Of a stretch of DNA of 64,000 nt, positions 28,475 to 45,600 are shown piece by piece (the stretch's first letter is position 1; every line of letters starts with the position of its first letter). The position numbers and the translations under genes were made by a program. The notes beneath the pieces were generated by a model that had not been told where the DNA came from, did not search any database, and saw only the letters and a program-made list of their open reading frames with translations. This stretch comes from Simiduia sp. 21SJ11W-1 (lineage in GTDB: Bacteria > Pseudomonadota > Gammaproteobacteria > Pseudomonadales > Cellvibrionaceae), in contig NZ_CP090959.1 in assembly GCF_024138675.1 (NCBI RefSeq), forward strand, positions 3,334,501-3,398,500, given 5' to 3'.

Positions 28475-28741
28475 TTAAACTTCAGCAGCGCGCTCTTCAA
28501 TTTTAACTAAAGCCCAAGACTTAGTTTTAGAGAGAGGACGAGATTCAGCGATGGTAACCAGGTCACCAATCTTGCACTCGTTTTTCTCATCATGAGCCTT
28601 CAACTTAGACGACTTACTTACATACTTGCCGTAAATCGGGTGCTTTTCGCGACGCTCAATCAGCACAACAATGGACTTGTCCATCTTGTCGCTAACAACT
28701 TTGCCAGTCAGCGTACGCGCAGTTTTATTTGCCTGATCCAT
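28475..28741 (-). CDS. rpsQ: 30S ribosomal protein S17
   Basis: 88 aa with [32 protein letters not shown], the S17 OB-fold core. It is the last gene of the S10 operon. Confidence 0.99.
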   Translation of the reverse strand: MDQANKTARTLTGKVVSDKMDKSIVVLIERREKHPIYGKYVSKSSKLKAHDEKNECKIGDLVTIAESRPLSKTKSWALVKIEERAAEV

Positions 28742-28743
28742 TG

Positions 28744-28935
28744 TTAATTACCTGCCTTTTCGGTCAGCACTGTCTTGATACGTGCGATGTCGCGACGAGC
28801 TTTCTTCAACAGATGAGTCTGACTCAGCTGGCCAGTGGCCGCCTGCATACGGAGCTTGAACTGAGCCTGAAGCTCATCCAACAGCGCCGCATTCAGCTCT
28901 TGAACTGATTTTTCGCGGAGTTCTGAAGTTTTCAT
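28744..28935 (-). CDS. rpmC: 50S ribosomal protein L29
   Basis: 63 aa, two long helices ([35 protein letters not shown]). It overlaps the rplP stop by 1 nt (TAATG). L29 lies at the peptide exit tunnel, near the SRP and trigger-factor docking site. Confidence 0.98.
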   Translation of the reverse strand: MKTSELREKSVQELNAALLDELQAQFKLRMQAATGQLSQTHLLKKARRDIARIKTVLTEKAGN

Positions 28936-29348
28936 TACATCACCGTACGCTTAACGAAAGTTGTAGTCAGCGGCAGTTTTGCTGCAGCCAGAGCGAAGGC
29001 TTCGCGAGCCAGTTGCTCGGAAACACCTTCCATCTCATACAACACCTTGCCAGGTTGAATCTGGGCTACCCAGTACTCAACGTTACCCTTACCTTTACCC
29101 TGACGTACTTCCAAGGGCTTTTCGGTAATTGGCTTGTCTGGGAACACACGGATCCAGATTTTACCGCCACGTTTAATGTGACGAGTCATCGCACGACGAG
29201 CCGCTTCAATCTGACGAGCAGTGATGCGGCCACGGCCGATGGCTTTTAAGCCAAATTCGCCAAAGCTAACCTTGGAGCCACGCTGGGCCAAGCCGCGGTT
29301 GCGGCCCTTCATTTGCTTGCGAAACTTTGTACGCTTCGGTTGCAGCAT
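28935..29348 (-). CDS. rplP: 50S ribosomal protein L16
   Basis: 137 aa, starting [24 protein letters not shown], with [29 protein letters not shown]. It is 12 bp from rpsC. Confidence 0.99.
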   Translation of the reverse strand: MLQPKRTKFRKQMKGRNRGLAQRGSKVSFGEFGLKAIGRGRITARQIEAARRAMTRHIKRGGKIWIRVFPDKPITEKPLEVRQGKGKGNVEYWVAQIQPGKVLYEMEGVSEQLAREAFALAAAKLPLTTTFVKRTVM

Positions 29349-29360
29349 CTTGCGTACCCC

Positions 29361-30038
29361 TTACTTAGAAGACTTCTTCTTAGGCGCTGGAGTTTCTACA
29401 GGTGCTTCACCACCCAGAACTTCGCCCTTGAAGATCCATACTTTCACGCCAATGATGCCGTATGTGGTTGAAGCCTCGGCAGTGGCGTAGTCAATGTCAG
29501 CACGCAGGGTGTGCAACGGCACACGACCTTCGCGATACCACTCTGAACGAGCAATTTCTGCACCGCCCAAACGACCGCCAACCTGAACCTTGATACCTTC
29601 TGCACCCTGGCGCATGGCGTTTTGCACAACGCGCTTCATAGCGCGACGGAACATCACACGACGCTCCAACTGTTGTGCAACACTTTGTGCTACCAGAGCC
29701 GCATCCAGATCAGGCTTGCGGATTTCTTCGATGTTGATGTGCACAGGCACGCCCATTTTGGCGGTAATTGCACTGCGCAGTTTCTCAACGTCTTCGCCTT
29801 TTTTACCGATCACAATGCCTGGACGGGCAGTGTGGATGGTAACGCGGGCAGTATTCGCTGGGCGCTCGATATCAATGCGGCTAACAGACGCATGTGCAAG
29901 CTCCTTTTGAATGTACTCACGCACTTTCAAATCGGTGTAAAGCTTATCTGCGTATTCATCACTACCGGCATACCAAACAGAAGTATGCTTCTTAACGATA
30001 CCCAGACGAATACCTGTCGGATGTACTTTCTGACCCAT
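29361..30038 (-). CDS. rpsC: 30S ribosomal protein S3
   Basis: 225 aa, starting [25 protein letters not shown]. The KH domain ([15 protein letters not shown]) and [26 protein letters not shown] are clear. It forms part of the mRNA entry channel. Confidence 0.99.
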   Translation of the reverse strand: MGQKVHPTGIRLGIVKKHTSVWYAGSDEYADKLYTDLKVREYIQKELAHASVSRIDIERPANTARVTIHTARPGIVIGKKGEDVEKLRSAITAKMGVPVHINIEEIRKPDLDAALVAQSVAQQLERRVMFRRAMKRVVQNAMRQGAEGIKVQVGGRLGGAEIARSEWYREGRVPLHTLRADIDYATAEASTTYGIIGVKVWIFKGEVLGGEAPVETPAPKKKSSK

Positions 30039-30051
30039 AACGCCTGCTCTC

Positions 30052-30384
30052 TTACTTGTCTGCTACTTTAACGGTAATGTGGCAGGTGCGCTTCATAATG
30101 CGGTCTGCGCGACCTTTGGCACGAGGCTGAATACGCTTCATTGTTAGACCTTCGTCAACAAAAATCGTAGAAACCTTCAGCTCATCCACATCAGCACCGT
30201 CGTTGTGCTCTGCGTTAGCAATCGCAGATTCCAAAACTTTCTTGATAATGGCGGCGCCTTTTTTAGGGCTGAACGCCAGAATGTCGAGAGCTTCATCTAC
30301 GGCCTTGCCACGAATCTGGTCTGCAACCAGTCGAGCTTTTTGCGCCGATAAGCGAGCGCCGCGTAATTTTGCTGCTACTTCCAT
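30052..30384 (-). CDS. rplV: 50S ribosomal protein L22
   Basis: 110 aa, with [27 protein letters not shown] and the C-terminal hairpin [22 protein letters not shown] that lines the exit tunnel. Two ATGs lie 6 nt apart; the inner one (30384) has GAGG at 8 nt spacing and gives the usual length, while the outer one (30390) would be only 2 nt from it. Confidence 0.98.
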   Translation of the reverse strand: MEVAAKLRGARLSAQKARLVADQIRGKAVDEALDILAFSPKKGAAIIKKVLESAIANAEHNDGADVDELKVSTIFVDEGLTMKRIQPRAKGRADRIMKRTCHITVKVADK

Positions 30385-30399
30385 CGTCATAACCTCAAA

Positions 30400-30678
30400 T
30401 TAGCGCTTCTTCGCTTTCTTATCAGCGATATGACCGCGATAAGTGCGAGTTGCGGCGAATTCGCCCAGCTTATGACCAACCATTTCTTCGTTGACCAGAA
30501 CCGGAACGTGTTGACGCCCGTTGTGCACAGCAATCGTCAGACCAACCATATCTGGCATGATCATTGAGCGACGTGACCAGGTTTTAACTGGACGACGATC
30601 GTTCTTTTCGATCGCTGCTTCGACCTTCTTCAACAGGTGAAGATCGATGAAAGGACCTTTCTTCAGTGAACGTGGCAC
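30400..30678 (-). CDS. rpsS: 30S ribosomal protein S19
   Basis: 92 aa, starting [22 protein letters not shown], with [28 protein letters not shown]. It binds 16S rRNA with S13 in the head of the small subunit. Confidence 0.99.
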   Translation of the reverse strand: MPRSLKKGPFIDLHLLKKVEAAIEKNDRRPVKTWSRRSMIMPDMVGLTIAVHNGRQHVPVLVNEEMVGHKLGEFAATRTYRGHIADKKAKKR

Positions 30679-30708
30679 TGCAATTCCCCTATCAGCTAAG
30701 TCGCGCGA

Positions 30709-31536
30709 TTACTTCTTGCCGCGACGACGAACAATCATGTTATCTGTGCGCTTGTTACTACGGGTCTTATAACCCTTAGTTGGCACACCCCATGGAGTTA
30801 CCGGATGACGACCACCGGAGGTGCGGCCTTCACCACCACCGTGCGGGTGATCTACCGGGTTCATCGCCACACCGCGAACGGTTGGACGCACACCGCGCCA
30901 ACGTTTGGCACCGGCTTTACCCAGTGAGCGCAAGCTGTGCTCGCTGTTAGACACTTCGCCTAAAGTCGCACGACATTCGCTCAACACTTTACGCATTTCA
31001 CCACTGCGAAGACGCAGGGTTGCGTAAGCACCATCGCGCGCAACCAGCTGAGCTGAGGTACCCGCAGAGCGCACCATCTGAGCACCTTTACCAGGCTTCA
31101 GTTCGATGCAGTGAATCACTGAACCCACTGGAATGTTGCGCAAAGGCAAGGCATTACCAGGCTTGATGGGCGCCGCGTCACCGCTGATGATTTGATCGCC
31201 AGCACTTACACCCTTAGGTGCAATGATGTAGCGACGCTCACCGTCGGCGTAGCAAACCAACGCAATGTTTGCGCTACGGTTTGGATCGTATTCCAGACGC
31301 TCTACTTTGGCAGGAATGCCGTCTTTAGTGCGCTTGAAATCGATTACGCGATAATGCTGCTTATGACCACCACCGATATGACGGGTAGTGATTCGACCGT
31401 TGTTGTTACGACCACCGGTCTTGGATTTCTTTTCCAACAGAGGCGCGTATGGTGCACCCTTGTGTAGATCAGGATTAACAACGCTCTCAACGAAGCGACG
31501 ACCGGGTGACGTTGGTTTACGTTTTACAATTGCCAT
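30709..31536 (-). CDS. rplB: 50S ribosomal protein L2
   Basis: 275 aa, starting [21 protein letters not shown]. The conserved [31 protein letters not shown] near the peptidyl transferase centre is intact, including the functional His. Confidence 0.99.
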   Translation of the reverse strand: MAIVKRKPTSPGRRFVESVVNPDLHKGAPYAPLLEKKSKTGGRNNNGRITTRHIGGGHKQHYRVIDFKRTKDGIPAKVERLEYDPNRSANIALVCYADGERRYIIAPKGVSAGDQIISGDAAPIKPGNALPLRNIPVGSVIHCIELKPGKGAQMVRSAGTSAQLVARDGAYATLRLRSGEMRKVLSECRATLGEVSNSEHSLRSLGKAGAKRWRGVRPTVRGVAMNPVDHPHGGGEGRTSGGRHPVTPWGVPTKGYKTRSNKRTDNMIVRRRGKK

Positions 31537-31549
31537 CTCAACAATCCCC

Positions 31550-31843
31550 TTACTCTGCTACTGCAAAGTCAATATCTTGACCCTGCTCGAGACGAACGTA
31601 AGCCTTCTTCCAATCGCTCTTTTGGCCCATACCGTGTTTAGTACGCTTGGTTTTACCCTTCACGTTAATGGTACGAACACCTTCAACTTTTACGTTGAAG
31701 AGCTTTTCGACAGCGGCTTTAATCTCGGCCTTCTCGGCGCATGGCAGCACCTTGAAAACCACCTGATCTTGCTCACCAGCACCGGCAGCCTTTTCGGAAA
31801 TTACCGGACCGAGCAACACTTTATACATGCGTTCTTGGTTCAT
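31550..31843 (-). CDS. rplW: 50S ribosomal protein L23
   Basis: 97 aa, with [13 protein letters not shown] and [23 protein letters not shown]. It is the exit-tunnel docking site for trigger factor and SRP. The start overlaps the rplD stop by 4 nt (ATGA). Confidence 0.99.
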   Translation of the reverse strand: MNQERMYKVLLGPVISEKAAGAGEQDQVVFKVLPCAEKAEIKAAVEKLFNVKVEGVRTINVKGKTKRTKHGMGQKSDWKKAYVRLEQGQDIDFAVAE

Positions 31844-32454
31844 CCCAGCATCTCCTCAAGCTTCTTCAGCGCAGGCACAGTCACCACAACCTTGTCGAAG
31901 CGGATCAAGCTAACAGGGTCTACACCCTGCGCATCACGCACGTCTACTTTGTGCAGGTTGCGCGCTGCAAGATAAAGATTCATGTTCAGCTCTTCAGTTA
32001 CGATCAGCACATCTGAAAGATTGTACTGAGCCAACTGGCCTACCAAAGCTTTGGTTTTCGGGGCTTCCAGCTCAAAGCTGTCTACCACGATCAAACGCTC
32101 CTGACGGGCAAGCTCGGACATAATGCACTGCATAGCAGCGCGATACATTTTCTTGTTGAGCTTCTGATCAAAGCTGCGTGGCTTGGCGGCAAATGTTACG
32201 CCACCGGTACGCCATAGCGGACCACGAGTGGTACCCGCACGCGCACGACCAGTGCCCTTTTGACGCCAAGGCTTGGCGCCACCACCAGAAACCTCTGCGC
32301 GAGTTTTCTGGGCCTTGGTTCCCTGACGGGCGGCTGCCATATAAGCAACCACTGCCTGGTGTACCAAGTCTTGATTAAACTCACGAGCAAACGCTACGTC
32401 AGATACGTTAACCGTACCTTTGGCGCCTGCTGGAGTAGTGATATTCAATTCCAT
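31840..32454 (-). CDS. rplD: 50S ribosomal protein L4
   Basis: 204 aa, with [31 protein letters not shown], the exit-tunnel extension. In E. coli L4 autoregulates the S10 operon by attenuation in the leader; here the leader before rpsJ is only about 62 nt, shorter than in E. coli, so that mechanism may not apply. Confidence 0.99.
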   Translation of the reverse strand: MELNITTPAGAKGTVNVSDVAFAREFNQDLVHQAVVAYMAAARQGTKAQKTRAEVSGGGAKPWRQKGTGRARAGTTRGPLWRTGGVTFAAKPRSFDQKLNKKMYRAAMQCIMSELARQERLIVVDSFELEAPKTKALVGQLAQYNLSDVLIVTEELNMNLYLAARNLHKVDVRDAQGVDPVSLIRFDKVVVTVPALKKLEEMLG

Positions 32455-32474
32455 GGTCGATCCCCCTCGGAAAC

Positions 32475-33119
32475 TTAGCCGTTGCTGCGCGCTTTAACAG
32501 CCGGACGCACGATAACGTCGCCACCCGGAGCTCCGGGAACAGCGCCTTTAATCAACAGCAAATTACGCTCTGCATCGACCTTAACCACTTCCAGGTTTTG
32601 AACGGTTACACGCTCAGCACCCATATGGCCGGTCATTTTTTTGCCTTTGAATACGCGGCCAGGAGTCTGGCACTGGCCGATAGAGCCAGGAACGCGATGA
32701 GAAAGGGAGTTACCGTGGGTGGCATCCTGAGTACGGAAATTCCAGCGCTTAACAGTGCCGGCAAAACCTTTACCCTTGGAGGTACCAGTGACATCTACGA
32801 TTTGACCAGCTTCGAAAGCCGCTACAGTAATTTCTGCACCAACTTCAAAAGCTTCACCGCCGTCATTGCGCAGCTCATACAAAGCACGACCGGCTTCAGT
32901 ATTTGCTTTGGCAAAGTGACCAGCAGCAGATTTAACAACACGAGAGGCGCGACGCGAACCCAAGGTAATCTGCACAGCAGAGTAACCATCAGTTTCGACG
33001 CTCTTCACCTGCGTGACGCGGTTGGGATCAACCTCAACCACAGTGACAGGAATAGAAACACCGTCATCAGTAAAGATACGGGTCATGCCGCTTTTGCGAC
33101 CGACAATACCTATTGTCAT
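32475..33119 (-). CDS. rplC: 50S ribosomal protein L3
   Basis: 214 aa, starting [29 protein letters not shown], with [26 protein letters not shown] containing the methylatable Gln. It is an early 50S assembly protein. Confidence 0.99.
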   Translation of the reverse strand: MTIGIVGRKSGMTRIFTDDGVSIPVTVVEVDPNRVTQVKSVETDGYSAVQITLGSRRASRVVKSAAGHFAKANTEAGRALYELRNDGGEAFEVGAEITVAAFEAGQIVDVTGTSKGKGFAGTVKRWNFRTQDATHGNSLSHRVPGSIGQCQTPGRVFKGKKMTGHMGAERVTVQNLEVVKVDAERNLLLIKGAVPGAPGGDVIVRPAVKARSNG

Positions 33120-33223
33120 TTTAATAACCTCAATGGTGTACGGGGCTTTTACCCGCTATGGCCGCCCATTTCAGAGCGTTACACACACCTGCACCACCCC
33201 AGTGGGCAGGCAGCTTTTGTTAA

Positions 33224-33632
<409 letters not shown>

Positions 33633-33700
33633 GCATCTGCTGAAGAAATAACCAAAAGATAAGTTTTAGCTTTAAAATCAACAACTTAACAAGAAAGCAG

Positions 33701-33721
33701 GCGCCACAAGAGGCGGCGCCC
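33701..33721 (-). terminator. probable terminator of the str operon after tuf copy 1
   Basis: On the minus strand, an 8-bp stem (33714-33721 with 33701-33708, one G-T pair) and a 5-nt loop are followed by TGCTTTCTTGTT, a broken U-tract. It sits between tuf and the S10 promoter. Confidence 0.55.
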
Positions 33722-33758
33722 ACTCACTTAATGCCAGGCAAGCCCGGCAATCAACCGA

Positions 33759-34952
33759 TTACTCGATGATTTTAGCTACAACACCGGCACCAACGGTACG
33801 GCCACCTTCGCGGATCGCGAAGCGCAGGCCGTCTTCCATGGCGATAGGTGCAATCAGGGTAACTTCCATCTGCACGTTATCACCTGGCATTACCATCTCA
33901 ACACCTTCTGGCAGCTCAACAGCACCGGTAACGTCGGTAGTACGGAAGTAGAACTGTGGACGGTAGCCTTTGAAGAATGGCGTGTGACGACCACCTTCAT
34001 CTTTAGACAACACGTACACTTCGCCCTGGAACTTGGTGTGCGGCTTGATTGAACCTGGCTTACACAGAACCTGACCACGCTCAACGTCGTCACGCTTGGT
34101 ACCACGCAGCAGAACACCTACGTTCTCACCGGCACGGCCTTCGTCCAGCAGCTTGCGGAACATCTCAACACCGGTACAGGTGGTTTTGGTGGTGTCGCGG
34201 ATACCAACGATCTCGATTTCTTCACCAACTTTAACGATACCGCGCTCTACACGACCGGTAACAACAGTACCGCGGCCAGAGATAGAGAACACGTCTTCGA
34301 TTGGCATCAAGAAGGCACCGTCGATGGCACGCTCGGGCTCAGGGATGTAGGAATCCAGAGTTTCTACCAACTTCTTAACAGCGGTAGTACCCATTTCGTT
34401 GTCGTCCTGGCCGTTCAGGGCCATCAACGCAGAACCGATGATGATTGGCGTGTCGTCGCCTGGGAATTCGTACTGGCTCAACAGCTCACGCACTTCCATT
34501 TCAACCAGCTCAAGCAGCTCTTCGTCGTCTACCATGTCGGCTTTGTTCAGGAATACCACGATGTAAGGTACACCTACCTGGCGAGACAACAGGATGTGCT
34601 CACGGGTTTGTGGCATTGGGCCGTCAGCGGCAGAACATACCAGAATCGCGCCGTCCATTTGGGCAGCACCGGTAATCATGTTCTTAACGTAGTCGGCGTG
34701 ACCTGGGCAGTCTACGTGTGCGTAGTGACGCTCAGGTGAATCGTATTCTACGTGTGCAGCAGAGATGGTAATACCGCGCTCACGCTCTTCTGGAGCCGAG
34801 TCGATACCGTCGAATGCTACTGCTTCACCGCCCCATACTTCGGCACATACGCGCGTCAGAGCTGCGGTCAGCGTGGTTTTACCGTGGTCAACGTGACCAA
34901 TGGTGCCCACGTTTACGTGGGGCTTGTTACGTTCAAACTTAGCCTTAGCCAT
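33759..34952 (-). CDS. tuf: elongation factor Tu (copy 1, str operon)
   Basis: GTPase that delivers aminoacyl-tRNA, 397 aa. G1 GHVDHGKT near residue 19, G3 DCPGHADY, G4 NKAD and G5 SAL are all present; EF-Tu domains 2 and 3 follow ([20 protein letters not shown]). It is 35 bp downstream of fusA. The protein is identical to copy 2 at 50541-51734 as far as I can read, and I see only about seven silent differences in DNA. Confidence 0.99.
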   Translation of the reverse strand: MAKAKFERNKPHVNVGTIGHVDHGKTTLTAALTRVCAEVWGGEAVAFDGIDSAPEERERGITISAAHVEYDSPERHYAHVDCPGHADYVKNMITGAAQMDGAILVCSAADGPMPQTREHILLSRQVGVPYIVVFLNKADMVDDEELLELVEMEVRELLSQYEFPGDDTPIIIGSALMALNGQDDNEMGTTAVKKLVETLDSYIPEPERAIDGAFLMPIEDVFSISGRGTVVTGRVERGIVKVGEEIEIVGIRDTTKTTCTGVEMFRKLLDEGRAGENVGVLLRGTKRDDVERGQVLCKPGSIKPHTKFQGEVYVLSKDEGGRHTPFFKGYRPQFYFRTTDVTGAVELPEGVEMVMPGDNVQMEVTLIAPIAMEDGLRFAIREGGRTVGAGVVAKIIE

Positions 34953-34987
34953 TTTATTAACCTCAGATTTCTGAATTGGATTCTGAA

Positions 34988-37105
34988 TTAGTAATCGCTG
35001 GTTACCCTGCTTTTGGCAATGATTTCCTGCGCGACATTAGAAGGTGCCTCAGCGTAGTGCAAAAACTCCATAGCGTAAGTTGCACGACCCTGAGTTGCAG
35101 AGCGCAATGCCGTTGCGTAGCCAAACATCTCGGCCAGCGGAACCTCGGCATTGACAATCTTGCCTGACGGGCTGTCTTCCATACCCTGTATCAGGCCCCG
35201 GCGACGATTAAGGTCGCCGACTACATCACCCATATTCTCTTCCGGCGTTACCACTTCAACCTTCATAATCGGCTCAAGCAATACCGCACCACCCTGCTGC
35301 GCCAACTTCTTGGTGGCCATTGAGGCAGCGATTTTGAACGCCATTTCATTGGAGTCAACATCGTGGAAAGAGCCGTCGTAAACGGTTGCCTTTAAACCCA
35401 ACAGGGGGTAGCCGGCCAACACGCCATTTTTCGACTGCTCTTCAATGCCTTTGCCAATCGCGGGGATGTAATCTTTGGGGATAGCACCACCCACAACCTC
35501 ACTGACAAACTCCACTTTTTCAGCATTGGAATCCTCTGCCGGCTCGAAACGAATCCAGCAGTGACCATACTGACCACGGCCGCCCGACTGCCGCACGAAC
35601 TTACCTTCAATTTCGCAGGTGTTCGTGATTTTTTCGCGGTAGGCAACCTGCGGCTTACCAATGTTAGCCTCAACGCTGAATTCACGGCGCATACGGTCAA
35701 CAATGATGTCCAGGTGCAGCTCACCCATACCCGAGATGATCGTCTGACCCGTCTCTTCGTCTGTGTGAACGCGGAATGACGGGTCTTCTTGCGCAAGCTT
35801 ACCCAGCGCAACACCCATTTTTTCTTGATCTGCCTGTGAGCGCGGCTCCACTGCCACCGAAATTACGGGCTCGGGGAACTCCATGCGCTCAAGGGTGATC
35901 TGCTTGTTGATGTCGCACAGGGTGTCGCCTGTTGTCACATCTTTCAAGCCGATGCCGGCGGCGATATCGCCCGCCAACACTTCTTTGATTTCCTGGCGGT
36001 TATTGGCGTGCATTTGCACCATGCGGCCAATGCGCTCTTTTTTACCTTTAACCGGGTTATACACCTGGTCGCCCGTTGCCAGCTTGCCGGAATAGACGCG
36101 GAAAAAGGTCAAGGTGCCCACGAAGGGGTCGGTTGCGATCTTGAAGGCCAGCGCCGCAAAGGGGGCGTCGTCTTCGGCCGCACGGGTGTCGTGGGTTTCG
36201 CCATCGGCCAACACGCCATCAATGGCTTTTACTTCGGTAGGCGAAGGCAGATATTCGATGACTGCATCAAGTACGGCCTGTACGCCTTTGTTCTTAAAGG
36301 CAGAACCGCCCAACACGGGCACAACTTCATTGGCCAGCGTGCGCTGGCGAATGGCTTGCTTGATTTCAGCCTCGGAAAGCTCCTCGCCCTCGAGGTACTT
36401 CTCCATCAGCTCTTCTGAGGCTTCAGCGGCCGCCTCCACCAGATGCTCGCGCATTGCCTGACACTCATCGAGCAGCTCAGCGGGAATCTCTTCGTAGGTA
36501 AAGGTGGTGCCCTGGTCGGCCTCACTCCACATGATGGCCTTCATTTTGATGAGGTCCACCACGCCTTTGAAATGCTCTTCGGCGCCAATGGTCATTTGCA
36601 GCGGCACCGGATTTGCGCCCAGGCGGGTTTTCAGCTGATTAACCACGCGGTTGAAGTCGGCGCCGGCACGGTCCATCTTGTTGACGAACACCATGCGGGG
36701 CACTTCGTATTTATTGGCCTGACGCCATACGGTTTCGGTTTGTGGCTGCACACCGGAGGAGCCACACAGCACCACCACGGCGCCATCGAGCACACGCAGG
36801 GAACGCTCCACCTCAATGGTGAAGTCTACGTGGCCGGGGGTATCAATAATGTTAACGCGATGCTCTTCAAACTGGGCATCCATACCGCGCCAGAAACAGG
36901 TGGTAGCGGCAGAGGTGATGGTAATACCACGCTCCTGCTCTTGCTCCATCCAGTCCATGGTAGCTGCACCATCGTGCACCTCACCAATCTTGTGGGACAT
37001 CCCCGTGTAGAACAGCACGCGCTCGGTAGTGGTGGTTTTACCCGCATCAACGTGCGCGCAAATACCAATATTGCGGTAACGTGAAATAGGAGTCTTACGT
37101 GCCAC
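34988..37105 (-). CDS. fusA: elongation factor G
   Basis: Translocation GTPase, 705 aa. G1 [13 protein letters not shown], switch [20 protein letters not shown] and the domain IV/V regions ([35 protein letters not shown]) are intact. It lies between rpsG and tuf, but the 77-bp gap to rpsG contains a 15-bp perfect hairpin. Confidence 0.99.
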   Translation of the reverse strand: MARKTPISRYRNIGICAHVDAGKTTTTERVLFYTGMSHKIGEVHDGAATMDWMEQEQERGITITSAATTCFWRGMDAQFEEHRVNIIDTPGHVDFTIEVERSLRVLDGAVVVLCGSSGVQPQTETVWRQANKYEVPRMVFVNKMDRAGADFNRVVNQLKTRLGANPVPLQMTIGAEEHFKGVVDLIKMKAIMWSEADQGTTFTYEEIPAELLDECQAMREHLVEAAAEASEELMEKYLEGEELSEAEIKQAIRQRTLANEVVPVLGGSAFKNKGVQAVLDAVIEYLPSPTEVKAIDGVLADGETHDTRAAEDDAPFAALAFKIATDPFVGTLTFFRVYSGKLATGDQVYNPVKGKKERIGRMVQMHANNRQEIKEVLAGDIAAGIGLKDVTTGDTLCDINKQITLERMEFPEPVISVAVEPRSQADQEKMGVALGKLAQEDPSFRVHTDEETGQTIISGMGELHLDIIVDRMRREFSVEANIGKPQVAYREKITNTCEIEGKFVRQSGGRGQYGHCWIRFEPAEDSNAEKVEFVSEVVGGAIPKDYIPAIGKGIEEQSKNGVLAGYPLLGLKATVYDGSFHDVDSNEMAFKIAASMATKKLAQQGGAVLLEPIMKVEVVTPEENMGDVVGDLNRRRGLIQGMEDSPSGKIVNAEVPLAEMFGYATALRSATQGRATYAMEFLHYAEAPSNVAQEIIAKSRVTSDY

Positions 37106-37135
37106 TGCGATATCCCCAAAAATTCGTCTGTATGA

Positions 37136-37169
37136 ACACTAAAAGGCAGCCAAAGCTGCCTTTTAGTGT
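37136..37169 (-). terminator. hairpin/attenuator between rpsG and fusA
   Basis: A 15-bp perfect inverted repeat (37136-37150 with 37155-37169) and a 4-nt loop. On either strand the stem opens with an A-run and closes with TTTT, the form of a bidirectional terminator. It lies inside the str operon, 14 bp past the rpsG stop, so it may attenuate or process the transcript before fusA. Confidence 0.7.
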
Positions 37170-37182
37170 CAAAGCCTGCCGC

Positions 37183-37653
37183 TTAGAAGCGGTAGTGGCT
37201 GAATGCCTTGTTGGCTTCCGCCATGCGGTGAACGTCTTCACGCTTCTTCACAGCAGCACCTTTGCCCTGTGAGGCGTCAATCAGTTCGCCTGCCAAACGC
37301 TGGGGCATAGACTTCTCACCGCGGTTGCGGGAGTAATCTACCAGCCAGCGCATGGCCAGGGCAGTACGACGTGCAGGACGCACTTCAACGGGCACCTGGT
37401 AGGTAGCACCACCCACACGGCGAGACTTAACCTCTACCAGTGGCGCGATGGCTTCCAGCGCTTCATCAAAGACTTCCAGAGGGTCGCGGTTCAGTTTGGT
37501 CTGAACGATTTCGAGGGCACCGTAAACGATGCGCTCAGCGACGGACTTCTTACCACTGATCATCACGTGGTTCATAAATTTCGCCAGCGTAACGTTACCG
37601 AACTTGGGATCCGGCAACACTTCGCGTTTTGCGACGACGCGTCTTCTTGGCAT
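37183..37653 (-). CDS. rpsG: 30S ribosomal protein S7
   Basis: 156 aa, starting [20 protein letters not shown], with [24 protein letters not shown]. It nucleates assembly of the 30S head. In E. coli it represses the str operon by binding between rpsL and rpsG; here that spacer is 153 bp. Confidence 0.99.
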   Translation of the reverse strand: MPRRRVVAKREVLPDPKFGNVTLAKFMNHVMISGKKSVAERIVYGALEIVQTKLNRDPLEVFDEALEAIAPLVEVKSRRVGGATYQVPVEVRPARRTALAMRWLVDYSRNRGEKSMPQRLAGELIDASQGKGAAVKKREDVHRMAEANKAFSHYRF

Positions 37654-37806
37654 TTTAAATCGCCTCTATCTTTAGGTTTCTCTAAGACTCCGCTCTTACC
37701 GCTGTTCAAATGCCCGAAAAGCCAGGGCTTTCAATCACTTCAACGGGGCAAGCGCGCTTAGCCTTACTCGGTTCAACCGAAAACGTATGTCTTCAGTAAT
37801 CTGGGA

Positions 37807-38196
<390 letters not shown>

Positions 38197-38274
38197 CTAT
38201 ATATCGTCACCCTAGGGTAACGGTGTTAAAAGTGCAGGCAGACACCTGCCCCACTCAGAAAAAGCGGGAGGCGC

Positions 38275-38303
38275 ATTGTAAAGACGCCCCCCACCCCAGT
38301 CAA
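38275..38303 (-). promoter_or_regulatory. str-operon promoter
   Basis: On the minus strand, TTGACT (38298-38303), a 17-bp spacer and TACAAT (38275-38280) are followed by the discriminator GCGCCTCC. The start is near 38268, about 90 nt before rpsL. Confidence 0.85.
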
Positions 38304-38339
38304 GGCATTAATAAACCAGCAATCTGGCTGATTAATGCC
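38304..38339 (-). terminator. hairpin after rpoC, abutting the rpsL promoter
   Basis: GGCATTAAT/ATTAATGCC arms (38304-38312, 38331-38339) enclose an inner CCAG/CTGG stem. On the minus strand it is followed directly by the -35 box of the str promoter and has no U-tract, so termination of rpoBC here would be of unusual form. Confidence 0.5.
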
Positions 38340-38358
38340 CGCATTTTGGCGTTTGAGC

Positions 38359-42579
<4,221 letters not shown>

Positions 42580-42664
42580 GGCGCTTCCTCCAATGGGCTG
42601 TTATAGCTCCGGGTGTGCCAGCGGGGGTTGCCCCCCGCCCTTAAATGTCATGCCAAACGGTGGA

Positions 42665-45600
42665 TTAGGAGTCGTGCTCCAGCTCCATATTGATACCGAG
42701 TGAGCGAATTTCTTTCACCAACACGTTGAAAGACTCAGGCATGCCTGGCTCCATCCGGTGGTCGCCATCAACGATGTTTTTATACATCTTGGTACGGCCA
42801 TTCACGTCATCCGACTTCACTGTGAGCATTTCCTGCAGGGTATAGGCGGCACCGTATGCCTCCAATGCCCACACTTCCATCTCACCGAAACGCTGTCCAC
42901 CGAACTGCGCTTTACCACCCAGCGGCTGCTGGGTAACCAAGCTGTAAGAGCCGGTAGAACGGGCATGCATCTTGTCATCCACCAAGTGGTTAAGCTTGAG
43001 CATGTACATGTAGCCAACGGTAGTATGACGCTGGAAGGCATCACCGGTACGGCCGTCGAACAACTGCACCTGGCCGGTGTCGGACAAATCTGCCAAGCGC
43101 AACAGCGCTTTGATTTCAGATTCCTGGGCACCGTCGAATACCGGGGTGGCCATAGGCACGCCATTGCGCAGGTTTTGCGCCAGCTCAAGCACTTCCTGAT
43201 CTGTAAACTTAGACAGGTCAGCCTTTTCCAAGGCCTCGCCGGTTTTGTTGTACATCTCATCGAGGAACTTGCGCAGGTCTGCAACCTTGCGCTGCTCTTC
43301 AAGCATGGTGTTGATCTTGTCACCCAGGCCTTTGGCAGCCATACCCAAGTGCATTTCCAGCACCTGACCCACGTTCATACGCGAAGGTACGCCCAGCGGG
43401 TTGAGTACGATATCTACGGGCACGCCGTTTTCATCGTATGGCATGTCTTCCACCGGCATGATCACAGAGATCACACCCTTGTTACCGTGACGTCCAGCCA
43501 TCTTGTCACCAGGCTGAATACGACGCTTGATAGCAAGGTAAACTTTTACTACTTTCAGCACGCCGGGCGACAAATCATCGCCGGTTTCAAGCTTGCGCTT
43601 TTTATCTTCAAAGCGCTCGTCGAGAATCTTGCGACGCTCAATCAGGCCGGCTTCGGCTGCATCCAACTGCTCGTTGAGTGCATCTTCTGCCATACGAAGC
43701 TTGTACCACTGATCAAAGGGCAGCTCGTTAAGAGTTTCATCGGTGAGCACTTCACCTTTCTTGACGCCCTTACCTGAAGAAACCTTCTGGCCCACCAGCG
43801 CTGCACGCAGACGCTCGAAGGTGGCATTTTCCATGATACGGTATTCTTCGTTCAGATCTTTGCGCACTTTATCTAGCTGTGCTTTTTCGATGTCTTTTGA
43901 ACGCTGGTCTTTTTCAATACCATCGCGGGTAAACACCTGCACATCAATCACGGTACCGCGGGTACCAGTACCTACGCGCAGCGAGGTGTCTTTAACGTCA
44001 GACGCCTTTTCACCGAAGATGGCACGCAAAAGCTTTTCTTCTGGCGTCAGCTGGGTTTCACCTTTCGGCGTTACCTTGCCCACCAAAATGTCACCTGGGC
44101 CCACTTCGGCACCAATGTACACAATGCCGGATTCATCCAGCTTGGCCAGCGCGCTCTCACCTACGTTTGGAATATCCGCAGTGATTTCTTCGCTACCGAG
44201 CTTGGTGTCACGGGCGATACAGGTGAGTTCCTGAATGTGGATGGTAGTAAAGCGATCTTCCTGCACAACACGCTCAGACACCAAGATGGAGTCTTCGAAG
44301 TTGTAACCGTTCCAAGGCATAAAGGCGATACGCATGTTCTGACCCAGAGCCAGCTCACCCATATCTACCGATGGACCGTCAGCCAACACGTCACCACGGG
44401 CGATGACATCGCCGGTTTTTACGATAGCGCGCTGGTTAATACAGGTATTCTGGTTCGAGCGGGTGTACTTGGTGAGGTTGTAGATATCCACACCGGCATC
44501 ACCTGCCTCTACTTCAGCGTCGCTTACGCGGATCACGATGCGCGAGGCATCTACGCGGTCAACCACACCGCCACGCTTGGCAACCACACACACACCGGAG
44601 TCTACCGCTACGTGGCGCTCCATACCGGTACCTACAAATGGCTTCTCAGCCTTCAAGGTAGGCACAGCCTGGCGCTGCATGTTAGAACCCATCAATGCAC
44701 GGTTAGCATCGTCGTGCTCAAGGAACGGAATCAACGAGGCCGCCACAGAAACAACCTGACGCGGGCTTACGTCCATGTAGGTTACTTCGGTAGGTGCTTT
44801 CAGGGTAAATTCGTTCAAGTGACGAACAGACACCAGCTCTTCAGAGAGCTTGCCGTTTTTATCAACTTTTGCCGAAGCCTGTGCAATAACCTGCTCGGAT
44901 TCGTTAATCGCAGAAAGGTACTCGATGTCGTCTGTAACCTTGCCGTCAATCACTCTGCGATAAGGGCTTTCCAGGAAGCCGTAATCGTTGGTGCGCGCAT
45001 AGGTTGCCAGCGAGTTGATCAAACCGATGTTTGGACCTTCCGGCGTTTCAATTGGACATACACGACCGTAGTGCGTGGGGTGTACGTCGCGCACTTCAAA
45101 GCCTGCGCGCTCGCGGGTCAAACCACCCGGGCCAAGTGCCGAAACACGACGCTTGTGCGTCACTTCAGACAGCGGGTTGTTTTGATCCATGAACTGCGAC
45201 AACTGCGAAGAGCCGAAAAACTCTTTAACAGCGGCAGCAACAGGCTTGGCGTTGATCAGGTCTTGCGGCATCAAACCTTCGCTTTCAGCCATCGACAGGC
45301 GCTCTTTTACAGCGCGCTCAACACGAACCAAACCTACGCGGAATTGGTTTTCAGCCATTTCACCCACAGAGCGAACACGGCGGTTACCCAAGTGATCGAT
45401 ATCATCCACAACGCCTTTACCGTTACGGATTTCGATCAGGGTTTTCAGCACATCCACGATATCTTCGTTGGATAAGGTGCCTTCACCGGTTTCATCTTCA
45501 CGGCCCAAGCGGCGGTTGAACTTCATGCGGCCAACGGCCGACAGGTCATAACGCTCTTGGCTGAAGAAGAGGTTCTGGAACAGTGTTTCTGCAGACTCTT

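Noticed and set aside
42758-43777. 339-codon open frame on + opposite the end of rpoB
   Set aside because: Antisense shadow with a His-rich, domain-less translation.
44237-45475. 412-codon open frame on + opposite rpoB
   Set aside because: It mirrors the highly expressed rpoB codon pattern, has no ribosome site or recognisable domain, and rpoB is intact on the other strand.
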